A DNA stretch of 64,000 nt from Spirosoma agri (GTDB lineage: Bacteria > Bacteroidota > Bacteroidia > Cytophagales > Spirosomataceae), in assembly GCF_010747415.1 (NCBI RefSeq), contig NZ_JAAGNZ010000001.1, positions 2,666,001 to 2,730,000 on the forward strand, read 5' to 3'. The notes below the pieces were generated by a model. That model had not been told where the DNA came from. It searched no databases and saw nothing but the letters and a program-made list of their open reading frames with translations. The position numbers were made by a program, and so were the translations under genes. Positions 34,428-44,335 of this stretch are shown here, piece after piece (positions within the stretch are counted from its first letter, which is position 1; every line of letters begins with the position of its first letter).

Positions 34428-35021
34428 ATGGCAAGCCTGAATTATCTATGGAAGAATCAAGCTAGATTTCCTATTTGTTCTAAGCAATTCATTAAGGCTT
34501 GGGGGAAGCGTATATTTTCGATTATAGAACTACTAAAAAGAAATATGCGCCGTACAATATTGGTACAGAATGGTGCTCATATAAATGAATGTGCAGAAAT
34601 TGGAAAGCTAACTATTGACGGTTCAAAAAGTAATTTATCAATAGGGGCTTTTTCGTTCATAGGACGGGTTTATATGGCTTCGCATGATAAGATAATTATA
34701 GGTGACAGGGTTTGTATTAATGACGGAGTTCAGTTCCTCACCGCATCTCATAGTGTTAGTGATTCAGACTGGAAGCGAGTAAAAGCCCCAATCATCATTG
34801 ACGATTATGCTTGGATAGCAACGGGAGCAATTATTCTTCCTGGAGTTCATATTGGTAAAGGTGCAGTGGTGGGAGCAGGTGCAGTAGTAAGTAAATCCGT
34901 GTTGCCAAACGAAATTGTAGCTGGTAATCCAGCCAAACCGATTCATAAAAAGCGATGTTCCGTTTTAGAATACAACCCTTGCGAATTTTTAGCAGCTAAC
35001 CGGGCGTGGTTAGTCGGATAG
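34428..35021 (+). CDS. Hexapeptide-repeat acyltransferase
   Basis: From ATG 34428, one base after the previous stop codon, the product is 197 aa with a left-handed beta-helix. Its repeats include IGAFSFIGRVYMAS, IGDRVCINDGVQF, IIDDYAWIATGAIILPGVHIG and GAVVGAGAVVSKSVLPNEIVAGNPAKPI. The active His lies in TASHSV. It acetylates a sugar of the polymer or its precursor using acetyl-CoA. The tight spacing indicates translational coupling with the GT upstream. Confidence 0.9.
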   Translation: MASLNYLWKNQARFPICSKQFIKAWGKRIFSIIELLKRNMRRTILVQNGAHINECAEIGKLTIDGSKSNLSIGAFSFIGRVYMASHDKIIIGDRVCINDGVQFLTASHSVSDSDWKRVKAPIIIDDYAWIATGAIILPGVHIGKGAVVGAGAVVSKSVLPNEIVAGNPAKPIHKKRCSVLEYNPCEFLAANRAWLVG

Positions 35022-35024
35022 ATA

Positions 35025-36299
35025 ATGTTAATCAAAATGAGAAAAATAATTATATCCCATCCAACTGGTAATGCGAATGTTCGAGCGACCACTAATTATT
35101 TTGCTCAAGTCGATATTCTAGCCAATTATCATACGACAATTGCCTTATTCAACAATGATCCGCTCGACAGATTAGGGAAAATACAGTACTTGTCAGAAAT
35201 AAAAAGACGAAGATATGATCAAATTATAAAACTATTTACCATTACTCATCCCTTTCGTGAGTTTGCTAGGCTATTATTGTCAAAAACAAGATTTAGAAAC
35301 TTAATACAGAACGAGCACAGTTTTTTCTCTATTGACTCGGTTTACAAGAACTTAGATAAAAGTGTAGCAAAGAGTTTAAGGCGTTCACTGGCGAGCGGTC
35401 CAAAATCTGTTTATGCGTATGATGATGGTGCGCTTTTTTCATTTAGGGAGGCTAAACGACTTGGTATTCCCTGTTTGTTTGATCTGCCAACGGGTCATTG
35501 GCGGGCCGCGAAACGCTTATTAGAAGTGGAGCGTGAGCGATGGCCTGATTGGATAGCTACAATGCCTAGCTATAAAGACTCTCCTGAAAAATTGGCTAAT
35601 AAAGATGAAGAGTTATCCTTAGCTGATCAGATTTTTGTAGCTAGCCAGTTTACAGCTCAAACGCTTCATGAGTTTCCAGGCTTATTAGCACCTGTTCATG
35701 TAATTCCATATGGCTTTCCGCCCGTATGTACTCCTAAAACGTATTGGGATACCTTTGATAAAAATAAACTTAAATTGCTTTTTGTTGGGAAGCTATCCCA
35801 GCAAAAAGGTATTGCTGATCTTTTTGCTGCTGTTGAGGGCTTAACTAAGCAGGTCACGTTGACTGTCGTAGGTAACAAAGTTACTAATGACTGCCCGGCC
35901 CTTGATAAAGCGTTATTGCGTCATAAATGGATACCAAGTTTGCCGCATCCAGAAATACTACAACTTATGCGCGAACATGACGTTCTAGTTTTTCCATCCT
36001 TGTTCGACGGGTTTGGCCTTGTTATAACAGAAGCAATGTCACAGGGAACGCCCGTTATTGCTAGTAATCGTTGTGCAGGACCAGATTTAATAGAACATGG
36101 GCAAAACGGTTGGCTTGTTGAAGCAGCCTCAATACAATCGCTCCGTACAGCTATTGAAAATTTATTGTCAGACCCAAAGCAAATTGGTAAAGCTGGGAAA
36201 GCCGCGCTCGAAACGGCTAGGAAACGCCCTTGGGCTGTATATGGTCGCGAACTAGTAGAAGCAATTGAGTCTAAATATATAGCTAAGCCTATCCTTTGA
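35025..36299 (+). CDS. Glycosyltransferase family 4
   Basis: A 424-aa GT4 enzyme with VYAYDDGALFSFREAKRLGI, the donor-binding half beginning LLFVGKLSQQKGIADLFAAV, and the retaining-GT E-x7-E motif in FPSLFDGFGLVITEAMSQGTPVIAS. It adds a sugar to the growing repeat unit. The start is ATG 35025, with a second ATG four codons later. It ends in a TGATG overlap with the polymerase gene. Confidence 0.92.
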   Translation: MLIKMRKIIISHPTGNANVRATTNYFAQVDILANYHTTIALFNNDPLDRLGKIQYLSEIKRRRYDQIIKLFTITHPFREFARLLLSKTRFRNLIQNEHSFFSIDSVYKNLDKSVAKSLRRSLASGPKSVYAYDDGALFSFREAKRLGIPCLFDLPTGHWRAAKRLLEVERERWPDWIATMPSYKDSPEKLANKDEELSLADQIFVASQFTAQTLHEFPGLLAPVHVIPYGFPPVCTPKTYWDTFDKNKLKLLFVGKLSQQKGIADLFAAVEGLTKQVTLTVVGNKVTNDCPALDKALLRHKWIPSLPHPEILQLMREHDVLVFPSLFDGFGLVITEAMSQGTPVIASNRCAGPDLIEHGQNGWLVEAASIQSLRTAIENLLSDPKQIGKAGKAALETARKRPWAVYGRELVEAIESKYIAKPIL

Positions 36300-37648
36300 T
36301 GCTACCAATTGCTCCCGACTCTGCCCAATTTCCTAGAGAACCATATCACTTAGCCACGGTTTCCCTGAGTCGTCAAAAGCCAAAATCAGTATGGCTATTG
36401 CGGGGGGTATGGGCGTACTTCATTTTGCTAATTTTTGAGGGTGCTTTGCGAAAATGGGTTTTACCTGAAATTGCTAGTCCGCTTCTTGTTATTCGTGATC
36501 CTATTGCCTTATGGTTAGTGTTGCGACTAATTCTGCAAAAAAAGTTTCCATTTACTTCATTTACAATCGGGTCTATTGCAGTAGGTATAATTGGAACTAT
36601 TACAGCAATTATCATAGGGCATGGTAATCTAACTGTAGCGCTATTTGGAGCGCGTATTTTCTTAATTCACATACCTGCACTATACGCTATTGGTATTATT
36701 CTCAATAAGAATGACGTAGAAAACATGGGGAAGGTTTTACTTTGGCTTACTGCGCCTATGGTTATGTTAGTCATTTTTCAATTTTACAGCCCTCAGTCAG
36801 CTTGGGTAAATCGGGGAGTGGGAGGAGACTTAGCTGGGGCTGGTTTTGGGAATGTGTTGGGTTACTCTCGCCCACCTGGCGTATTTTCGTTTGCCAATGG
36901 GAACACACTGTTTTTTAGCCTTGTATGTTGCTTCGTTTTTTATTTCTGGTTTAACACCAAATCCGTTAATAAATTAGCGCTTATAACTGCTACCGTTGGC
37001 TTGGTTGTAGCTATTCCGTTATCTATCAGCAGGACATTGTTATTTCAAGTAGTGATCACAGGTATTTTCTCACTATTCATCGGATTTCGTAAGCCAAGGT
37101 TTATTACTCACCTCATCATTGGAACTCTAGTATTTGGCTTACTGCTATTTATTTTGAATTCAACGAACCTTTTTAAACTATCTACTGAAGTCTTCGTGAC
37201 CAGATTCACAGATGCAAATGAAAGTGAAGGGGGGCTCGAAGGCGTATTTATAGATCGGTTTCTCGGTGGAATGTACAACGCTTTGGTTAACTCAACCGAT
37301 CTACCCTTTTTTGGATATGGCTTGGGGTTAGGCTCCAACGTTGGAAGTCAATTATTAACGGGACAACGAACTTTTTTAGTGGCAGAGCAGGAATGGGGTC
37401 GAATTATTGGCGAACTAGGTGCATTACTTGGTATATTTGTAATTTTTTTACGAGTTCTATTCGCTTTTAAACTTGCTATTCTATCCTACAAAAAGTTGCA
37501 AAAGGACGATGTTTTGCCCTGGCTTATACTTAGTCTAGGCTTTCTTTTGATTGCACAAGGCCAGTGGGCACAACCAACATCTTTAGGTTTCTCTGTTTTT
37601 GTGGGTGGTCTTCTGCTTGCTTCATTAAAAAAGAAGGCGAATAACTAA
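36299..37648 (+). CDS. Wzy-like polysaccharide polymerase / O-antigen ligase family
   Basis: A 449-aa polytopic protein from ATG 36299, which overlaps the TGA of the preceding gene. It has about 10-12 hydrophobic segments and a large periplasmic loop (about residues 290-375: EVFVTRFTDANESEGGLEGVFIDRFLGGM, YGLGLGSN). These are features of Wzy polymerases and WaaL-type ligases. The position next to flippase and transferases favours a polymerase. AT-rich. Confidence 0.82.
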   Translation: MLPIAPDSAQFPREPYHLATVSLSRQKPKSVWLLRGVWAYFILLIFEGALRKWVLPEIASPLLVIRDPIALWLVLRLILQKKFPFTSFTIGSIAVGIIGTITAIIIGHGNLTVALFGARIFLIHIPALYAIGIILNKNDVENMGKVLLWLTAPMVMLVIFQFYSPQSAWVNRGVGGDLAGAGFGNVLGYSRPPGVFSFANGNTLFFSLVCCFVFYFWFNTKSVNKLALITATVGLVVAIPLSISRTLLFQVVITGIFSLFIGFRKPRFITHLIIGTLVFGLLLFILNSTNLFKLSTEVFVTRFTDANESEGGLEGVFIDRFLGGMYNALVNSTDLPFFGYGLGLGSNVGSQLLTGQRTFLVAEQEWGRIIGELGALLGIFVIFLRVLFAFKLAILSYKKLQKDDVLPWLILSLGFLLIAQGQWAQPTSLGFSVFVGGLLLASLKKKANN

Positions 37649-37742
37649 GCAAAATAATTGTTAAATTGCTTTGCCTAGTTATTTACAGAAAAATAATCTT
37701 AGGTTTTTGATAAAGTAACTATAGAACTTATTAGTAGGACTA

Positions 37743-38774
37743 ATGGAAAGGCTTGATAGTAAGTTAAATAAAATAGGGGTTAGTTTTTTTCAGCGTAGAC
37801 CTAGAAAAGGTTTCAGCTTTAGTCTTGAGTCAATTTTTGATGATGTAAGACAAAGATTGCAGCAGAAGATACAATCAACGACGTTTATATCCAAGTGCTA
37901 TAATGATGGTTATTTGACAAAATTAATTAACATAATTGAAGCTACGACTCGCCAAAATAAATCTGAAATCAATCATATAACAGGAGAAATTCATTTTTTA
38001 AATATGTTAATGAATACTAGCACTGTTGTACTTACAGTACTAGATTGTGGAATGATACATAGAAAAACAGGCTTTTCGAAAAAAGTAGTAAAATGGCTTT
38101 ATCTAAAAATGCCTGTAAAGAAATCTAAATTAGTTACTACTATTTCTGAAGTTACTAAAAAAGAAATAATAAAATATACAAGTTGTGACTCCGAAAAGAT
38201 AAAAGTTATACCTGTTTCTATTAACCCTATCTATCAATCCAACTTAAAAGTATTTAATTCTGATAAACCTAAAATATTACAAATTGGGACAGGCTATAAT
38301 AAAAATCTAGTAAGGTTGATTTATGCGCTTAAAACTATACAATGCCATCTTACAATTGTAGGAAAATTATCGACTGAACAACTTCAAGCCTTGAAAGATA
38401 ACACTATTGACTACAGTAATGTATACAATATTTCAAACGAACAATTATTGGAAAAGTACATTGAATGTGATATTTTGTCGTTTGTTTCAACGTTTGAGGG
38501 CTTTGGAATGCCAATTGTTGAGGCAAATGCTGTAGAGCGGGTTGTTGTAACAAGCAATATATCCTCAATGCCAGAGGTGGCAGCTGATGCAGCTTGTCTT
38601 GTTGATCCGTTCGATGTCGAGTCTATACGTAAAGGTTTCGAAAGAGTTATAAATGATGAGGTTTACAGAAACGAACTAATTTCAAAGGGGCGATCGAATA
38701 AACTAAGGTTTGACCCCGATCGAATTGCAACTATGTATTATGAAGTTTATGAATATGTAAATAGTCGATCATAA
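37743..38774 (+). CDS. Glycosyltransferase family 4
   Basis: A 343-aa GT4 enzyme. The C-terminal donor domain shows KPKILQIGTGYNKNLVRLIY and FVSTFEGFGMPIVEANAVER, the latter carrying the E-x7-E motif, then SSMPEVAADAACLVDPFDVESI. N-terminal residues such as VLTVLDCGMIHRK fit the acceptor domain. It is one of the most AT-rich genes of the locus. It is separated by 94 bp from the polymerase gene. Confidence 0.9.
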   Translation: MERLDSKLNKIGVSFFQRRPRKGFSFSLESIFDDVRQRLQQKIQSTTFISKCYNDGYLTKLINIIEATTRQNKSEINHITGEIHFLNMLMNTSTVVLTVLDCGMIHRKTGFSKKVVKWLYLKMPVKKSKLVTTISEVTKKEIIKYTSCDSEKIKVIPVSINPIYQSNLKVFNSDKPKILQIGTGYNKNLVRLIYALKTIQCHLTIVGKLSTEQLQALKDNTIDYSNVYNISNEQLLEKYIECDILSFVSTFEGFGMPIVEANAVERVVVTSNISSMPEVAADAACLVDPFDVESIRKGFERVINDEVYRNELISKGRSNKLRFDPDRIATMYYEVYEYVNSRS

Positions 38775-39007
38775 GTTTATTGGCAAATTTTGATTGTATA
38801 CATGTACTGTATTTTTGAGAGTAAGCTCAAAGAAGTGCTTCTCCTATACTGTCGTGTTTAGCTATTTTAAGTTGAGTAACTTACTTTTGTTGTTTAAAAT
38901 AACTTTGTTTAGTTAAAAAATAAGCATTTTTTTTCATCCTTTTCAACGACTCATGATGATATCAATCCACATTAAACGAGAAAGTCTTGAGTCCTTTAGA
39001 CTATCAA

Positions 39008-40213
39008 ATGCGAATACTGCATATTATAGGCAGTATGGATCCCTCAACAGGGGGGCCTTGTCAGGGAATCCGTAATTCTGCGCCTGCACTGGAAGAATTT
39101 AGTGTTTATCGGGAAGTAGTTTGCTTCGATACGCCTGATGCGGCTTATCTAGGTAGTGATATTTTTCCCATTCACGCGCTTGGTGTTAAAAAAAATGCGT
39201 GGTACTATAGCCCTAAGTTCGTGCCCTGGCTACAGGATAATCTTCACCGATTTGATGCAGTGATTACAAATGGTCTGTGGCTTTATCATTCACAGGCTAC
39301 TCGAAAAGTAATACAGCGACATCGAAAATCTCGAACTGCAGGTAATGAATTGCGATGGTTCGTTATGCCACACGGTATGTTGGATCCTTATTTTCAGTTG
39401 ACCCGTGAGCGTAAACTCAAGGCAGTTCGAAACTGGATTTATTGGAAGTTAATGGAACATAAGGTCGTCAATCAGGCTGACGGTATCCTGTTTACAACGG
39501 AAATAGAACTGATACTAGCTCGGAAAACATTCAGCCATTATCACCCCCAGCGAGAGACGAATGTGGGCTATGGCATTGAAACTCCTCCGGCTTATAGTAC
39601 TGATATGCGATCAGTTTTTCTGGAAAAATGCTCAGCCTTAGGTGAGCAACCTTACCTGCTTTTTCTGAGTCGAATAAACTATAAAAAAGGGGTTGATTTG
39701 CTTATAAAGGCATATAATACAATTCTAAGTGAAAGTCCGGATCAGACAAAAATTCCCAAACTCGTTATTGCTGGACCGGGTCTTGATACCTCTTACGGGC
39801 AGGAGATGAAGCGATTGATTGCTAATACACCTACGCTTTCAGCATCCATTTTTTTTCCTGGAATGCTGACCGGAAATGCCAAATGGGGGGCTCTATATGG
39901 GTGTGACGCGTTTCTATTACCCAGCCATCAGGAGAATTTCGGGATTGCTGTAGCGGAAGCTTTAGCTTGTGGTAAGCCCGTATTGATCTCCAACCAGGTT
40001 AATATATGGCAAACGCTTGAGAATGACGGTAGCGGATTGGTTGCTGATGATACTCTCGCTGGCACTGAGCAATTGCTTCGGCAGTGGTTAGCATTCACGC
40101 CAACGAACAAAAAGGCGATGGGTGATAAAGCCAGGGGTACTTTTGAGCATCATTTTGGAATAGAACAGGCCGCGCTACGCTTTAAAGAAGCAATTAGTTT
40201 AAGAGCTATATAA
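39008..40213 (+). CDS. Glycosyltransferase family 4
   Basis: From ATG 39008 the product is about 401 aa: MRILHIIGSMDPSTGGPCQG, a typical GT4 start, then WFVMPHGMLDPYF and LLFLSRINYKKGVDLLIKAY. LPSHQENFGIAVAEALACGKPVLIS has the catalytic E-x7-E. It resembles WcaI/WbuB-type and mannosyl/fucosyl transferases in general form; the sugar is not predictable. A TTG seven codons upstream gives a longer frame without similarity. A 233-bp gap precedes the gene and may hold an internal promoter. Confidence 0.91.
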   Translation: MRILHIIGSMDPSTGGPCQGIRNSAPALEEFSVYREVVCFDTPDAAYLGSDIFPIHALGVKKNAWYYSPKFVPWLQDNLHRFDAVITNGLWLYHSQATRKVIQRHRKSRTAGNELRWFVMPHGMLDPYFQLTRERKLKAVRNWIYWKLMEHKVVNQADGILFTTEIELILARKTFSHYHPQRETNVGYGIETPPAYSTDMRSVFLEKCSALGEQPYLLFLSRINYKKGVDLLIKAYNTILSESPDQTKIPKLVIAGPGLDTSYGQEMKRLIANTPTLSASIFFPGMLTGNAKWGALYGCDAFLLPSHQENFGIAVAEALACGKPVLISNQVNIWQTLENDGSGLVADDTLAGTEQLLRQWLAFTPTNKKAMGDKARGTFEHHFGIEQAALRFKEAISLRAI

Positions 40214-40346
40214 TGTATTTAAAGCAATAAGGAAAAATACAATAGCCCTTAACTATGAAACTAGATATTCATTGAAATTCTTTTAGAAGAATTCAATATC
40301 AAAATGGTATACATATATTGTATATTTCTTGAAACTTATTGTAAAA

Positions 40347-41237
40347 ATGAATATAGCTTTTTGCGTAAATAAACTCGGATTAATTGGTTTAGGAGCAACA
40401 ATTTGTTCATTAATTAGAAATTGTTCTAATACAAGAGAATTGAAAATTTTTATTCTTTGTAACAGCTTATCTATTTATGATAAAGATGCTATATCAAAAC
40501 TATTTGATAAAGAGCGTTACTTGGGGAAGCACAGCTTTATAAGTATTAATCCTGATCTGACTTTTGGTCAATTTCGCTCACTCCATGGTGATTTTACTCC
40601 ATATGGACGATTGTTACTTGGGGATTTAATTAATGAGTCCATGGTACTTTATCTTGATTCGGATTTAATAGTTGAAGTTGACGTGTTAGGTATTAGAAAT
40701 TTCAATTTCAACGGTAGAATTTTAGCAGCAGTTGAGGCAGGGCAATTGAAGACAGCTTTAGAAAATAAATTTTACGTAGAAAAATTAGCATTGTCTCCTC
40801 AGTTGAGTAGCTTTAATTCAGGGGTTTTACTCTTTAATTTAGATAGGTGGCGTTCGGAAAATGTTAAAGAAAAGTGTCTGAATATGGCAAGGCAATATCC
40901 AAATGACCTATTATCTTGCGATCAATCAATACTGAACGGTCTTTTTGCTGGAAACTTTGAGCAACTTCCTCCAGCTTTCAATTGCCCTTGGTATGCTGGT
41001 TCAACGAAGCCGGATGTTTCTGACAAAATGATAATTCATTTTGTAGGATCTCCAAAGCCATGGGACATATTTGGGATTCTTACGCACAATGGCTATTATA
41101 AGTGGCAGCAGTACCTTAGCGAAGACTGGAGTTCTAGTTTTAAAAAATATAGTTATAACGAATTGAAACGAGCATGGAAAATACGTAGATCTTATGTGAA
41201 ACTAATTGTAAATAAAATATTGGCAAATAATGTATAA
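40347..41237 (+). CDS. Glycosyltransferase family 8
   Basis: From ATG 40347 about 296 aa. It contains the GT8 DxD site in MVLYLDSDLIVEVDV, FNSGVLLFNLDRWRSENV, SCDQSILNGLFAGN and IIHFVGSPKPWDI. It probably adds a galactose or glucose in an alpha linkage, as typical for retaining GT8 enzymes. AT-rich. The stop overlaps the start of the next gene by 8 nt. Confidence 0.92.
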   Translation: MNIAFCVNKLGLIGLGATICSLIRNCSNTRELKIFILCNSLSIYDKDAISKLFDKERYLGKHSFISINPDLTFGQFRSLHGDFTPYGRLLLGDLINESMVLYLDSDLIVEVDVLGIRNFNFNGRILAAVEAGQLKTALENKFYVEKLALSPQLSSFNSGVLLFNLDRWRSENVKEKCLNMARQYPNDLLSCDQSILNGLFAGNFEQLPPAFNCPWYAGSTKPDVSDKMIIHFVGSPKPWDIFGILTHNGYYKWQQYLSEDWSSSFKKYSYNELKRAWKIRRSYVKLIVNKILANNV

Positions 41238-41790
41238 CCAAGACACGTTTACCGGACCTTCATTTACGCTTAAAAACCGTATCGCTCGATTTGTTTGGGG
41301 GCTGGTTGACGGGGTTTTGTTTCGGTTTTCACCAAAGCCTCTCCATGGCTGGCGAGCGTTTTTGTTGCGTAGTTTTGGTGCGCGAATAGGTCAAGGAGTG
41401 CATGTATATCCCGACGTTAAAATATGGGCTCCTTGGAATCTCGATCTTGGTGATGAATGTGGCATAGGCAATGGTGCTATTTTGTATTCTCAAGGGAAAA
41501 TTACTATTGGCCGCCGGACTGTTATCTCGCAGGGCGCTCATCTGTGTGCAGGGACGCATGATTATACGCAACCCGGTTTTCCACTAATCACTATGCCTAT
41601 TGTTATCGGTGACCATGCCTGGATTGCCGCTGAAGCGTTTGTTCACCCAGGAATTACGATTGGTGAAGGGTGCGTTGTAGGGGCACGCTCTGTTGTCACC
41701 AGTGATATGCCTCCCTGGATGGTCTGTGCAGGACATCCCTGTAAGCCACTCAAAGAACGCAAACTGTTAGGTCAGGTAATTACTGTTTAA
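41230..41790 (+). CDS. WcaF-like sugar acetyltransferase
   Basis: A 186-aa hexapeptide acetyltransferase with the WcaF pattern: an N-terminal FTLKNRIARFVWGLVDGVLFRFSP helix, then ARIGQGVHVYPDVKIWAPW, ISQGAHLCAGTHDYTQP (active His) and VGARSVVTSDMPPWMVCAGHPCKPLK. WcaF homologues O-acetylate a residue of colanic acid-type repeat units. It overlaps the GT8 gene and marks the return to normal base use. Confidence 0.92.
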   Translation: MYNQDTFTGPSFTLKNRIARFVWGLVDGVLFRFSPKPLHGWRAFLLRSFGARIGQGVHVYPDVKIWAPWNLDLGDECGIGNGAILYSQGKITIGRRTVISQGAHLCAGTHDYTQPGFPLITMPIVIGDHAWIAAEAFVHPGITIGEGCVVGARSVVTSDMPPWMVCAGHPCKPLKERKLLGQVITV

Positions 41791-41838
41791 AGAAGCTCCT
41801 GTATCTTTCCTGTCGATTATTCTACGAAACTTGATATT

Positions 41839-42720
41839 ATGCTTCTCGATTTAACCATTGCTATCCCGGCTCGCAACGAAGAGAAAAATCTACCAATGTG
41901 CTTAGACGCTATTGGGACAGATTTAGCACGGCAGGTTGTGGTTATTGATTCAGGAAGTACGGACCGAACCAGAGAGATTGCCAGAGTGCATGGGGCTGAA
42001 GTTGTTGACTTTGTCTGGAATGGGAAGTTTCCAAAGAAGCGTAACTGGTATCTGCGTTCGCATACGCCCACCACTAAATGGGTGCTGTTTCTGGATGCGG
42101 ATGAGCTGTTAACCGACGAATTTAAAGCCGAGTTACGGGAAACACTTGGTCGGAATGAAAACAAGGTTGGGTACTGGCTGCGTTACACCATCTATTTCCT
42201 GGGCAAGCAAAATAAAGGCGGCTACTTTCTGCACAAACTCGCTTTGTTTCAGGTAAGCGCGGGAGAGTACGAACGGATCGATGAAGATCAGTGGAGTAAG
42301 CTCGATATGGAAATACACGAGCACCCAGTGCTTACCGGAGAAATCGGCACGATCCGTAGCAAGATCGATCATAAGGACCTTCGTGGCGTCTCCTATTACG
42401 TAACCAAGCACAACGAGTATTCCAATTGGGAAGCCGCTCGGTATTTAAAGTTAACCAGTGATACACAAGCTGCCCAGCAATGGTCCTGGATGCAAAAAGT
42501 AAAGTATGGGCTCATGCAAACGCCGTGGCTGGGACCTATTTACTTTCTGGGCAGTTTCTTTTTGATGGGAGGCTTTCGTGATGGCACGCGTGGGTTTTCG
42601 TTTGCGATCCTAAAAATGGCCTATTTTACCCAAACCTATTTAAAGATACGGGAATTGAAGCAAGCTGAAAAAGCGACGCTTGCGCAAACTAAGTCAAAAC
42701 AGACTGAGCCTGTTGTTTAG
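41839..42720 (+). CDS. Glycosyltransferase family 2, WaaE/KdtX-like
   Basis: A 293-aa GT2 enzyme with LTIAIPARNEEKNLPMCLDA, VVVIDSGSTDRTREIA and VLFLDADELLTDEF (metal site). The EVVDFVWNGKFPKKRNW segment and C-terminal hydrophobic stretches (GPIYFLGSFFLMGGFRDGTRG) are typical of the WaaE branch, which often transfers a glucose-type sugar. It is 48 bp after the WcaF-like gene. Confidence 0.9.
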   Translation: MLLDLTIAIPARNEEKNLPMCLDAIGTDLARQVVVIDSGSTDRTREIARVHGAEVVDFVWNGKFPKKRNWYLRSHTPTTKWVLFLDADELLTDEFKAELRETLGRNENKVGYWLRYTIYFLGKQNKGGYFLHKLALFQVSAGEYERIDEDQWSKLDMEIHEHPVLTGEIGTIRSKIDHKDLRGVSYYVTKHNEYSNWEAARYLKLTSDTQAAQQWSWMQKVKYGLMQTPWLGPIYFLGSFFLMGGFRDGTRGFSFAILKMAYFTQTYLKIRELKQAEKATLAQTKSKQTEPVV

Positions 42721-42752
42721 GTCAATCCGAAACTGAATCGAACAAGTACTGA

Positions 42753-44009
42753 ATGCGCATACTGATTTACGATATAAATTACTCTCCTGAATTAACCGGG
42801 GTTGGTAAATACACGGGCGAAATGGGAGCCTGGCTTGTCAGTCAGGGGCATTCGGTTCGGGTCATCACCGCTATGCCGTACTATCCGGAGTGGGAGGTGC
42901 ACAAACAATACAAAGGAAAACTCTGGCTGACGGAGACGATTGAGGGGGCCATTGTGCATCGGTGCCCCTTTTACGTGCCCAAAAAGGTAACCTCGCTGAA
43001 GCGCATCCTGCACGAGTTTTCGTTTGTGATGAGCAGTCTACCCTATTGGCTACGGGTGTTGGTGGGCAAACCCTACGATGTGGTGATCTGTGTGGCTCCG
43101 CCCTTTCACATTGGTCTGATTCCGGCGCTGTACACATCGTTGCGTAAAACACCACTCTGGCTCCATTTGCAGGACTTGCAGATCGATATGGCCAAAGAAC
43201 TGGGCATGCTGACGAATCAGCGATTTCTGAATTTACTCTTCCAGATCGAACAATTCATTCTAAAACGCTCAACGGTTGTCTCGACCATCAGCGAGGGCAT
43301 GGTTCGGAAAGCCGCCGAAAAGAACGTCATCAAAGCACCTTGCGTCTTATTTCCAAACTGGGTCGATGACACCTACATAAGGCCATTACCACGTGCCGAA
43401 TCGCTCCGTGCGGAGTTGGGTTTGCAGGACGATGATAAGGTGGTATTGTATTCGGGTAGTCTGGGCGAAAAGCAGGGGCTGGAATTGATCATTGAAGCCG
43501 CCAGGCAGTTTAAGACACGTGCGAATACAAAATTCCTGATCTGTGGATCGGGTGGGGGTAAGGCTCGCCTGGAAGCTCTGGTCCGGGAGTATGCGCTGAC
43601 CAATGTATCGTTTCACCCGCTGCAACCATACGAGAAGCTGTCAGCCCTGTTGGCAACGGCCGATGTGCATCTGGTACTCCAGAAAAAATCGGCTTCCGAT
43701 CTGGTATTACCCTCTAAGCTGACGAGTATTCTGGCGGCTGGCGGGTGCGCGCTGGTATCCGCCGTACCGGGCACAACCCTGTACGATGTGATCGATAGAC
43801 ACCGGATGGGTATCCTCATCGAACCCGAATCGGCTGATGCGCTGATCGCGGGTATCGATCAGGCATGTCGAACTGACCTGTCGGTGTACCAGCAGAACGC
43901 CAGAGCCTACGCCAAACGATACCTGAGTAAAGAAATGATCTTGCAGGCGTTTGGCGACGAACTGCTGCGTTTACAGCAGAGCGTCTCTGAAAAGGAGTTG
44001 GCTGAGTAA
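42753..44009 (+). CDS. WcaI-family glycosyltransferase
   Basis: A 418-aa GT4 enzyme. The start MRILIYDINYSPELTGVGKY and VITAMPYYPEWEVHKQYKGK are hallmarks of colanic acid glycosyltransferase WcaI. The donor half has VVLYSGSLGEKQGLELIIEA and LVLPSKLTSILAAGGCALVS. It is the last gene of the contiguous plus-strand polysaccharide operon (32 bp after the GT2 gene), followed by a 326-bp gap. Confidence 0.93.
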   Translation: MRILIYDINYSPELTGVGKYTGEMGAWLVSQGHSVRVITAMPYYPEWEVHKQYKGKLWLTETIEGAIVHRCPFYVPKKVTSLKRILHEFSFVMSSLPYWLRVLVGKPYDVVICVAPPFHIGLIPALYTSLRKTPLWLHLQDLQIDMAKELGMLTNQRFLNLLFQIEQFILKRSTVVSTISEGMVRKAAEKNVIKAPCVLFPNWVDDTYIRPLPRAESLRAELGLQDDDKVVLYSGSLGEKQGLELIIEAARQFKTRANTKFLICGSGGGKARLEALVREYALTNVSFHPLQPYEKLSALLATADVHLVLQKKSASDLVLPSKLTSILAAGGCALVSAVPGTTLYDVIDRHRMGILIEPESADALIAGIDQACRTDLSVYQQNARAYAKRYLSKEMILQAFGDELLRLQQSVSEKELAE

Positions 44010-44335
44010 CCTCACGGCAGTGGCCAGTCTATTTCACGCGAACTGGTTTCAGTTACATTTATTGTGAGGAAATAGGGTCGCCGGATAATAAATTCGAATA
44101 GAAGTGTTTAGATCAACCAGCCTAATAATGGTTTGAATACCATATAATTGCATAGAGAAAATACCGTACCAGGGTAGTAAAACGCTTTAAACAGTGCAAT
44201 TAGGTCTGTCTGAACGTGATCATGAACGCCACTGGTATAAGGGTCAAACCGATGAACGGGTACTGAACGTACGCATGGACTGACCGATAACGCACACACC
44301 ATTTTAATTCACAGTCTCTATTAACTGATTCGTTC
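44010..44335. other. Gap after the exopolysaccharide operon
   Basis: No gene seen. It presumably contains an end to the long operon and a promoter for the envelope-protein genes. A weak CTATTTC/GAAATAG inverted pair lies near 44031-44075. Confidence 0.4.
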
